Assembly: GCA_964483805.1 (NCBI GenBank)
Contig: CAZADH010000331.1
Location: 1-6,300, forward strand
Origin: CAZADH01 sp964483805
Lineage (GTDB): Bacteria > Muiribacteriota > Ozemobacteria > Ozemobacterales > Ozemobacteraceae
DNA length: 6,300 bases
Direction: 5' to 3'
Of the stretch, positions 1 through 6,062 are shown one piece after another. Below the pieces are notes generated by a model. It saw only the letters and a program-made list of their open reading frames with translations. It was not told the DNA's origin and searched no databases. The position numbers and the translations under genes are program-made. The first letter of the stretch is position 1; each line of letters starts with the position of its first letter.

Positions 1-1060
1 CGCGGCCCCGATCGCGGTCGCGAGGCCGGTCCGGACCGCGATTGCCGCGCTGGCGGTCACCGCCCTGGTCCGGGCGTGGTGGCGGCGCTCCCACCGCGGT
101 GCCGTCGGGGGCAAGCGCTGCCGGCGCCGCGGCTCCAGCGGGGGCCGGTTCCGTGCCCCCGCCGTCAGATGGCGCCTCTGCGGGCAAAACGGACCCAGCT
201 TCACTTTCGGTTGTGTCCGGGGTTTCGGTCGCTGGCAGTCCGACAGCCGGGCCTTCGCCCGCCGCGGCCAGTTCAGCCCGTTCCGCCTCATCAATCGGAT
301 CGTGTGGCAACGAGAAGGCGTTTGCGCCCAACCCGAGCACGTTGGCCAGGGCCTCGAGCGCCTCGATGCGCCCCTGCGCGGTCTTCGCCGAGAACATCAG
401 ACTGCGGTTGACTTTCAGGCGCTGGTGAATCACCTTCTGCTGGCGGATTTGCTGCGACCGCCCGCACTTGTCGCATTTCGTCAACAACAAGAGGCATCGC
501 AACGTGCGATGCTCGAGCAGCCACCGCCACATCGCCTTGTCGGATTCCATCGGGGCATGCCGCATGTCGAGCAGAAGCACGACGCCGCGCAGATTCGCCG
601 TGCGTTCGAAGAAACCGTCGACCATCTGCTGGATGCGCGCGCGCGAAACCTTGCTCGCCTTGGCGTAGCCGTAACCCGGCAGATCAACGAGGTAGAACGA
701 CTCGTTGATCAGGTAATAGTTGAGCGTGAGCGTCTTGCCGGGTGTCGAACTGGTCTTCGCCAGTTCCCGCCGGTTGGCCAGGCAGTTGATGAACGACGAT
801 TTGCCGACATTCGATCGGCCAACGAGGGCGACGATGGGCAGATTGTCGTTGGGTGCGCCCGACTCGTCGACCACGCAGGCCGCAAAGCGCGCCGAGAAGA
901 TGCGCATCGAACTCGACTGGTTGTCGACCGGACGGCGGTCCCGCCCGCTGGAGTTGCCGTGGCTGCTGTAGCCGCCCCGGTTTCCCGAGCCACCCTGGCC
1001 GCCGCCGCGCTGGCCACGACCGTCACCGTGTCCCGGATTGTTCCCGCTGCCGTTTGCCAT
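1..1060 (-). CDS. engB: EngB/YsxC/YihA-family ribosome-biogenesis GTP-binding protein, extended at both ends (C-terminus cut by window edge)
   Basis: EngB GTPases assist late assembly of the 50S ribosomal subunit in the cytoplasm. I translated this frame by hand: 353 open codons from ATG at 1060, still open at base 2. The GTPase core has the G1 P-loop GRSNVGKSS (residues 81-89), a switch I segment SSTPGKT (104-110), G3 DLPGYGYA (126-133), G4 TKCDK (194-198) and G5 FSAK (223-226), the EngB order and spacing. Family members are usually about 200 residues. Here a Gly/Asn/Arg/Ser-rich stretch (1-50) precedes the core, and a Pro/Ala/Glu then Arg/Gly/Asp-rich tail (from about 255) follows it. The start is 4 bases past the lon stop and has an AAAGG ribosome site 9 nt upstream. 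An in-frame ATG at 907 (Met52) would give a conventional N-terminus but lacks a clear ribosome site. LonA-EngB adjacency, as in Bacillus, supports the call. The family identity is firm; what the extensions do is unknown. Confidence 0.95.
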   Translation of the reverse strand, partial: MANGSGNNPGHGDGRGQRGGGQGGSGNRGGYSSHGNSSGRDRRPVDNQSSSMRIFSARFAACVVDESGAPNDNLPIVALVGRSNVGKSSFINCLANRRELAKTSSTPGKTLTLNYYLINESFYLVDLPGYGYAKASKVSRARIQQMVDGFFERTANLRGVVLLLDMRHAPMESDKAMWRWLLEHRTLRCLLLLTKCDKCGRSQQIRQQKVIHQRLKVNRSLMFSAKTAQGRIEALEALANVLGLGANAFSLPHDPIDEAERAELAAAGEGPAVGLPATETPDTTESEAGSVLPAEAPSDGGGTEPAPAGAAAPAALAPDGTAVGAPPPRPDQGGDRQRGNRGPDRPRDRDRGR

Positions 1061-1064
1061 CAGT

Positions 1065-3671
1065 TCATGCCTTTCGTCGGCGCCGCAACTTCGCGCTCTT
1101 CTTGCCGTCGTCACGTCCCGATTTGCCTTCGCCGCTCACGATCCACGGTCGTTTCGGCGTGGTGCGCGGGTGGCTGACGAGGACGAGGTCCATGGCCTCG
1201 ACCGCACTCTTGACCAGGCGGATGTCCATGGCCTTGCGAATCTCGGCCGGGATCTCTTCGAGGTCTTTGGCATTCTCATGCGACATGACGATGCGGGTGA
1301 TCCCGTTGCGGTGTGCTGCCAACAGCTTTTCTTTGATGCCGCCGACCGGCAGGATCTTGCCGCGCAGGGTGATCTCGCCCGTCATCGCCACGTCTTTGCT
1401 GACCGGAACCTCGGCCAACGCCGAGAACAGTGCCATGGTAATCGTGATACCCGCCGATGGCCCGTCTTTGGGAGTCGCGCCTTCCGGGAAATGGATGTGC
1501 ATGTCGAGCCGATCGTAATCGATCTTGGGCAGTTTGATCGCATCGGCGTGGCTGCGCAGATACGACAGCGCGGCGTGGGCCGATTCCTTCATGACCTGCC
1601 CCAACGAGCCGGTCAACATCATTTTGCCCTTGCCCGGCATCACCGTGACTTCGACCGGCAGAATCGCGCCGCCGACTTCGGTCCAGGCCAGTCCGGTGGC
1701 AACACCGACTTCGTCGGCTTCTTCTTTGCTGTCCGGGTGGAATCGCGGCACGCCGAGGTAGGTCTCGACTGCCTTCGGGTTCACCTTGAACTCTTCCTCG
1801 GCCGGCGCCTTCGCCGCCTTCTTCTTGCTGCCCGCGTCGGTTGTTGCGGCTGCGGCAGCCGTCGCTGCGGCAGCCGACGCTGCGGCAGAGGCCTTGTCGG
1901 AGTCGCCGTGGCCGCCTTCACCTTCGAGGCTCGTGGTCGGCATGGCGCCCACGACCTTGCGGGCGATCTTGCGGCAGATGCCCGCGACCTCGCGTTCGAG
2001 GTTGCGCACGCCGGCTTCGCGCGTGTACAGCCGGATCATGTGGCGGATGCCGTCATCGGCAAACGTGATCTTGACCTTCTCGAGTCCGTTCGCCTCGACC
2101 TGCTTGGGCACGAGGTACCGTTTGGCGATCTCGAGCTTCTCTTCTTCGGTGTAACCCGGGAGAAATACAATTTCCATACGATCTTTCAGTGGCCCGGGGA
2201 TCGTATGGGGCACATTGGCCGTGGTGAGGAACAGCACGTCGCTGCAATCGAACGGTGTGGCGATGTAGTGATCGGAGAACGCGTAGTTCTGTTCGGGATC
2301 GAGCACCTCGAGCAACGCCGAACTCGGATCGCCGCGAAAGTCCATGCCCATCTTGTCGATCTCGTCGAGCAGAATCACCGGATTGCGCGTGCCGGTCTCA
2401 CGCAGTGCCTGCATGATCCGCCCGGGCAACGCCCCGACGTAGGTGCGGCGATGACCGCGGATCTCGGCCTCGTCGCGCATGCCGCCCAGCGAGATGCGGG
2501 CGAACTTGCGCCCCATTGACCGCGCAATCGAGCGGCCCAGCGAAGTCTTGCCGACGCCTGGCGGCCCAATCAGGCACAGGATCGGGCCTTTGAGCTTCTT
2601 CTTGAGTTTGCAGACCGCGAGATACTCGAGAATGCGTTCTTTGACCTTCAGCAGGCCGAAATGGTCTTCTTCGAGGATCTTCTCGGCCCGCGGCAGTTCG
2701 AGCTTGTCTTTGCTGCGCCGCGACCACGGCAGACTGACCAGCCAGTCGATGTAGTTGCGCGACACCGTTGCTTCGGCGGACCCCGGCGGCATCTTGGTGA
2801 GCTTGTTCAGCTCCTTCTCGGTCTTTTCGCGCGCTTCCTTGGGCATCTTGGCCTTGGCAATCGCTTGCTTGAGTTCTTCGATCTCCTCGCCCCGCTCATC
2901 GGTCTCGCCGAGCTCTTTTTGAATCGCTTTCATCTGTTCGCGCAGATAGTATTCTTTCTGAATCTGTTCCATCTGCTTGCGAACCTGACCGCGAATCTTC
3001 TTTTCGACCATCATGATCTCGAGTTCACGATTCAGTATTTCAGCGATCTTCTCGAGCCGTCCCTTGGGCGAAAACAGTTCGAGAATCTCTTGCTTTTCTT
3101 CGACTTTGAGTGCGAGATGAGCAGTGATGATATCGGCCAGGCGACCGGGTTCCTCAACATTGTTAACCACCATGATCACTTCCATGGGGATCTTCTTGTT
3201 GATCTTCACATATTGCTCAAACAAGCTGTTGATGCTGCGCATCAACGCCTTGACCTCGACGTCTTTTTCATCGGGGATCGGCACTTCGCCGGCCGACACC
3301 TCGAAATACTCGTCGACCTTGGTGAACGAGGTGATCTTCGCGCGCGTGGTGCCCTCGACGAGGATCTTGAGAATGCCGTCAGGCAGCTTGAGCAACTGGA
3401 GAATTTCGGCCACCGTGCCGGTTCCGTAGAGGTCTTCGAGCGCCGGTTCGTCGGTCTTGGCCTGCTTTTGTGAAACCAGCAGGATCTTGCGGTCTTTCAT
3501 CATCGCTTCTTCGATGGCACGAATCGATTTCTTGCGACCGACGAAGAGTGGCACGACCATGTAGGGGAATACGACCACGTCGCGCAACGGAAGCAGTGGG
3601 TAGATGGCAGGCCCCGAGTTCTTGTCGGGATTCGAGGGGGTCTGGGAACGATCGTCGGATTCGGCGGTCAC
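1065..3671 (-). CDS. lon: ATP-dependent Lon protease (LonA, endopeptidase La)
   Basis: Cytoplasmic homo-oligomeric AAA+ protease that unfolds and degrades damaged and selected regulatory proteins. The product is 868 residues; E. coli Lon has 784. Order: N-terminal substrate-binding domain (about 22-215) opening with PLLPLRDVVVFP; charged helical region (about 215-300); AAA+ module with Walker A GPPGVGKT (369-376), Walker B VILLDEID (432-439), sensor-1 TTAN (483-486) and REAGVRNLER (551-560); protease domain with PKDGPSAG carrying nucleophile Ser739, and the paired Lys782, 43 residues later as in E. coli (S679/K722). All key residues are present, so it should be active. Extra parts are an Ala-rich insert at about 576-627 and a basic tail at about 838-868. 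The start is GTG, overlapping the upstream stop as GTGA, with AAAGGAG 9 nt upstream, so translation is probably coupled to the glyS-like gene. A heat-shock promoter of its own was not seen. Confidence 0.98.
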   Translation of the reverse strand: MTAESDDRSQTPSNPDKNSGPAIYPLLPLRDVVVFPYMVVPLFVGRKKSIRAIEEAMMKDRKILLVSQKQAKTDEPALEDLYGTGTVAEILQLLKLPDGILKILVEGTTRAKITSFTKVDEYFEVSAGEVPIPDEKDVEVKALMRSINSLFEQYVKINKKIPMEVIMVVNNVEEPGRLADIITAHLALKVEEKQEILELFSPKGRLEKIAEILNRELEIMMVEKKIRGQVRKQMEQIQKEYYLREQMKAIQKELGETDERGEEIEELKQAIAKAKMPKEAREKTEKELNKLTKMPPGSAEATVSRNYIDWLVSLPWSRRSKDKLELPRAEKILEEDHFGLLKVKERILEYLAVCKLKKKLKGPILCLIGPPGVGKTSLGRSIARSMGRKFARISLGGMRDEAEIRGHRRTYVGALPGRIMQALRETGTRNPVILLDEIDKMGMDFRGDPSSALLEVLDPEQNYAFSDHYIATPFDCSDVLFLTTANVPHTIPGPLKDRMEIVFLPGYTEEEKLEIAKRYLVPKQVEANGLEKVKITFADDGIRHMIRLYTREAGVRNLEREVAGICRKIARKVVGAMPTTSLEGEGGHGDSDKASAAASAAAATAAAAATTDAGSKKKAAKAPAEEEFKVNPKAVETYLGVPRFHPDSKEEADEVGVATGLAWTEVGGAILPVEVTVMPGKGKMMLTGSLGQVMKESAHAALSYLRSHADAIKLPKIDYDRLDMHIHFPEGATPKDGPSAGITITMALFSALAEVPVSKDVAMTGEITLRGKILPVGGIKEKLLAAHRNGITRIVMSHENAKDLEEIPAEIRKAMDIRLVKSAVEAMDLVLVSHPRTTPKRPWIVSGEGKSGRDDGKKSAKLRRRRKA
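1070..1074 (-). promoter_or_regulatory. Ribosome binding site of engB
   Basis: AAAGG on the minus strand lies 9 nt before the ATG at 1060, inside the last codons of lon. It supports the long EngB start over the internal Met52. Since lon ends only 4 bases before engB, translation of the two is probably coupled. Confidence 0.6.
1845..1892 (-). repeat. 15-bp tandem repeat encoding the Ala-rich linker of Lon
   Basis: The 10-mer gctgcggcag recurs at 1849, 1864 and 1879 on the + strand, exactly 15 bases apart, with similar bases between copies. It encodes Ala-rich five-residue units of the SAAAA/TAAAA kind (residues about 594-609), in a linker between the ATPase and protease domains. The period is a multiple of three, so gain or loss of a unit keeps the frame. 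Confidence 0.8.
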
Positions 3672-5779
3672 TCCGCGGGTCTCCTTTCAGGACTGGACAC
3701 CGGTTGGCCGGTGGATCCGGCGCCGGTATTCGGGGGATTGAGGTCGTCCCCGGTGCTGGGGGTTGGCAATTTCAAGGTGCCCAGTGGCACAAAAAGTGGC
3801 ATTACGCGGGCCAGCAGATGCAGTCGCTGGCGCATGGGCACATCGTCGTCGCTGACGATGGGAGGCAGATCGATGAGGCAGGCCTCGACGTCGGCCCGCA
3901 TCTCCGACAATGCTTCGACGGCGGCGATGGGGCACACCCACGCCCGTCCCCGCAACGGCTCGAGCCTCGCGGCCAGCGATTTTTCGTGGGGGCGATCGAA
4001 CGGACCGGGGTCGCCTTCGAACGGAGTGGGCCCCAGGTCGGCCATGCGTTTCTGCAAGCGCTGGTAGAGAGAGGCGATTGCGGGCAGATGGGCAGGCCAG
4101 GCATCCCGCCACGTTCTGGCGGCATTCATGACGCCGCGGGGATTGAGCACGGGACTGTCGAGTAGAAATGCGACCCGCTCCGGACTCGACCCGACGTTCT
4201 CCAGCGCCCGGTGCATGCCTTCGCGAAACGCATTGCGACAGCGCTCGGGCGGGCTATCGCCGGTGCGCCCGAACGGATAGGAACCGAGCAGGTCGGCAGG
4301 CATGGTCAGGACGTCGCCGGACCAGTCGGTTCCGGCCAGAGTTTCGAGCAGACGGGCCGCTGTCGGCAACCATTTGCGGTGCTCGAAATCGCGCGCGATC
4401 GCCTGTGCCGTCTGGTCGAGCAGTTCCGCGGCCCACAACAGTTGCCCCAGAGGTGATGCCGGCAACAGGTTCTCGTCGCGCACGGCCTGCCACCATTCGG
4501 TCACGGCCACGGCCACCTGCGGATCGATCTTCTGCGCCTCAGCCACCAGCGAAATCAACACGCCGGACAGGTCGGGAAAGCGGCGGCCCAAGGGCGTGAA
4601 CCGCTCGACGAAGAGCATCATGCAGGCGGCGTCGGTCTTTGCTTCGGGAACGGCCCCGCCGTAGCCTGCGCTCAACCAGCGACAGAGGCGGGAGAGGCGC
4701 AATGCCCGCTCATACATGGAACCGAGGTTGTCGGGACAGGGCAGTTCCATGAGGCGGACGACGAGCTCGGACAGTGGGGTGTTGGCCGTGACCTGCCAGT
4801 CGCGCAGTACCGCTCTCGAGATCTGTTCGAATGTTGTGGTCCAGAGTGCCTGGCCATCGCCCAGCGTGTCGGCAGGTTCAGTGAACGCGATGGCCCGGCC
4901 GGCAAGCCCGCCCTTCGACAGGTGAACCGGCAGAAACTCCCCGATGCTGGCCAGCGTCGTTGCGGCCACTGGCTCGGGAAGCTCGGCGAACCCGGCAGGC
5001 AGGTCAAAGACCCGGGGCGTGGGACTCTCGAACCGTTGCACCACCCGATCGATGACCTTCTGGTCGCGCTGTCGCGTTTCGCCTGCCTGCAGCGCTTCCA
5101 TCAGCCGCAACGACAAGACCTTGTTGCGCTGCTCGAGCGTGGGATCAATGCCGGCCGCTTCGAGGGTGCGCAAGTAAGACGTGGCATGACTCAACTCAAC
5201 GGGTCGGAATCCGATGCCGGTCCAGGCCTGGGTATGTCGACCTGACGCCGCGCCGTCGATGGTGCAGTCGATGACCGTGTCGTCGGCCATCAACACGACC
5301 CACGCCGGTGGTGACGGCAGGCGTGAGTTGTGGGTCCAGGGCGAGTCACGCCACGGCACCGCCGACAGCAGGTGTTCGACGAGCGCGGGCAGATACTTGT
5401 CGATGGGCATGCCGGTGGCCTGTTTTCGCACAAACAAGTACTGTTCGTTGTCGACGGTGCGGATGAACAGTGCATTCATCTCGACGCCTTGATCGGCCGC
5501 GAAACCGTAAAGAGCCTGCGTCGGATTGCCGTTGAAATCGTAGGCGAGACTGGCTTTGGGACCGCGGATCTCGACGCCGCGGGCCGGCGACTGGGCCGGC
5601 AGGCCTTCGATCAGCCAGGCCAGGCGGCGTCCGGTGCAGTAGCTCTGCACGCGGGCAAACGTCAGCCCGTCGGCGGCCAGAGTGTCGCGACAGACCTGGG
5701 ACAGCGCCGACAGAGGTGCTGTGAACGCCGGAACCGGCAATCCCCAGAACCCAATCTCGAGCAGCGCCGTGCGGGTCAA
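3668..5779 (-). CDS. glyS: Divergent glycyl-tRNA synthetase beta subunit (GlyS-like)
   Basis: Canonical GlyS pairs with GlyQ (alpha) to charge tRNA-Gly in the cytoplasm; beta mainly binds the tRNA. Read against my memory of E. coli GlyS, this 703-residue product (GlyS is about 690) matches in order: LLEIGFWGLP near the start (cf. LVEIGTEELP), GRRLAW (50-55), RGP..AYDFNGNPTQA (72-89, the best-conserved block), a helical segment around LGSMYERALRLSRL (352-365), AKTDAACMMLFVE (380-392), and a C-terminal helical domain (about 590-672) resembling the beta-subunit anticodon-binding region. Several signatures are missing: the TEE of TEELP reads FWG, and I cannot find the HQKYFPV, YAxHDGE or PxGxKDPFALRR segments. 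A Pro/Ser/Gly-rich tail (about 673-703) follows. I chose TTG at 5779 because it places LLEIG at the family position, has GGAGG 10 nt upstream and lies after the promoter; an ATG at 5938 lies upstream of the promoter. It may be a functional divergent GlyS or a repurposed paralogue. Confidence 0.75.
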   Translation of the reverse strand: MTRTALLEIGFWGLPVPAFTAPLSALSQVCRDTLAADGLTFARVQSYCTGRRLAWLIEGLPAQSPARGVEIRGPKASLAYDFNGNPTQALYGFAADQGVEMNALFIRTVDNEQYLFVRKQATGMPIDKYLPALVEHLLSAVPWRDSPWTHNSRLPSPPAWVVLMADDTVIDCTIDGAASGRHTQAWTGIGFRPVELSHATSYLRTLEAAGIDPTLEQRNKVLSLRLMEALQAGETRQRDQKVIDRVVQRFESPTPRVFDLPAGFAELPEPVAATTLASIGEFLPVHLSKGGLAGRAIAFTEPADTLGDGQALWTTTFEQISRAVLRDWQVTANTPLSELVVRLMELPCPDNLGSMYERALRLSRLCRWLSAGYGGAVPEAKTDAACMMLFVERFTPLGRRFPDLSGVLISLVAEAQKIDPQVAVAVTEWWQAVRDENLLPASPLGQLLWAAELLDQTAQAIARDFEHRKWLPTAARLLETLAGTDWSGDVLTMPADLLGSYPFGRTGDSPPERCRNAFREGMHRALENVGSSPERVAFLLDSPVLNPRGVMNAARTWRDAWPAHLPAIASLYQRLQKRMADLGPTPFEGDPGPFDRPHEKSLAARLEPLRGRAWVCPIAAVEALSEMRADVEACLIDLPPIVSDDDVPMRQRLHLLARVMPLFVPLGTLKLPTPSTGDDLNPPNTGAGSTGQPVSSPERRPAE
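3681..3687 (-). promoter_or_regulatory. Ribosome binding site of lon
   Basis: AAAGGAG on the minus strand, 9 nt before the GTG at 3671. It lies within the last codons of the glyS-like gene, whose TGA shares two bases with the GTG. This fixes the GTG as the lon start and suggests stop-restart coupling. Confidence 0.85.
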
Positions 5780-5887
5780 GGTCGGTGGCCCTCCAGTGAA
5801 GTGTGCGTGTCCAGTGCAGCCAGGTATCTGCGTGGCGCGGTTTCGTGTCGACAGAGAAACAGTCGCGCGCCGGCGACCCGAAAAAGT
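5780..5887 (-). other. Predicted 5' leader of the glyS-lon-engB transcript
   Basis: About 108 nt lie between the predicted start of transcription (A at about 5887) and the TTG. Two small stem-loops can be drawn: gtcgc/gcgac arms at 5862-5866 and 5873-5877 (6-nt loop), and gtttc/gaaac arms at 5840-5844 and 5856-5860 (11-nt loop). I see no T-box, no other known riboswitch core and no leader-peptide signature. Such short stems can arise by chance in GC-rich DNA. Confidence 0.4.
5790..5794 (-). promoter_or_regulatory. Ribosome binding site that decides the glyS-like start
   Basis: GGAGG on the minus strand lies 10 nt before TTG at 5779. It is the only strong purine-rich site seen ahead of the conserved LLEIG motif within the predicted transcript, so it favours the TTG start. 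The spacing is slightly long. Confidence 0.65.
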
Positions 5888-5893
5888 CGATGC

Positions 5894-5922
5894 ATTATAG
5901 TGCACGCCTCCTGCGAATGCAA
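5894..5922 (-). promoter_or_regulatory. Sigma70-type promoter for the glyS-lon-engB cluster
   Basis: Minus strand: TTGCAT (5922-5917), a 17-bp spacer, then a perfect TATAAT (5899-5894). A purine falls 7 nt downstream at 5887, a suitable transcription start. The -35 matches the consensus only at TTG. The AT-rich -10 stands out in GC-rich surroundings, and the site lies in the only sizeable gene gap of the window, facing the cluster. Confidence 0.7.
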
Positions 5923-5953
5923 CCACGCGGAGCGGCATTCCGACGCAAAGATA

Positions 5954-5997
5954 GACATCCCCACTGTGTCACCGACCCGTGACGCAGTGGGGACGTC
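5954..5997 (-). terminator. Long GC-rich hairpin, candidate terminator of the gene to the right
   Basis: Arms 5954-5972 and 5979-5997 (19 nt each) pair across a 6-nt loop. They differ at two positions; on either strand one is a G-U wobble and the other an A-C mismatch. It begins about 65 nt past the stop at 6063 and ends about 32 nt before the -35 box of the next transcript. The downstream minus-strand tail (TATCTTTGCG) is only weakly T-rich, so it is not a textbook intrinsic terminator. It could instead protect an mRNA end or be a protein-binding inverted repeat. Confidence 0.5.
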
Positions 5998-6030
5998 GAC
6001 CCCAGGTCCTTGAATCCTGGCGCAAGAACC

Positions 6031-6045
6031 TCGCGGCTCTCGCGA
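6031..6045 (-). repeat. Small perfect inverted repeat after the partial gene
   Basis: Five-base arms tcgcg/cgcga separated by 5 bases, 17 bases past the stop at 6063. No T-run follows. It may help 3'-end formation or be chance. Confidence 0.25.
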
Positions 6046-6062
6046 CGGTCGCAACAGTGGTG

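Noticed and set aside
302..1177. 291-codon open frame on the + strand opposite engB
   Set aside because: It overlaps the EngB GTPase core, which carries all G motifs in the other strand, and has no recognisable motif or ribosome site.
1038..2519. 493-codon open frame on the + strand opposite lon
   Set aside because: It is antisense to intact Lon coding sequence. Its product is a His/Arg/Asp/Leu-rich string without domain logic, as expected from the mirror frame of a GC-biased gene.
2661..3473. 270-codon open frame on the + strand rich in Leu/Phe that could suggest a membrane protein
   Set aside because: It mirrors the Lys/Glu-rich helical region of Lon; Glu and Lys codons read backwards give Phe and Leu. 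The hydrophobicity is an artefact.
3470..4165. 231-codon open frame on the + strand across the lon/glyS-like junction
   Set aside because: It is antisense to two well-supported genes and its junction-spanning product has shadow-frame composition.
6002..6020. Inverted repeat ccagg/cctgg after the partial gene
   Set aside because: Only five base pairs with a 9-base loop and no T-run; too weak to call a terminator.
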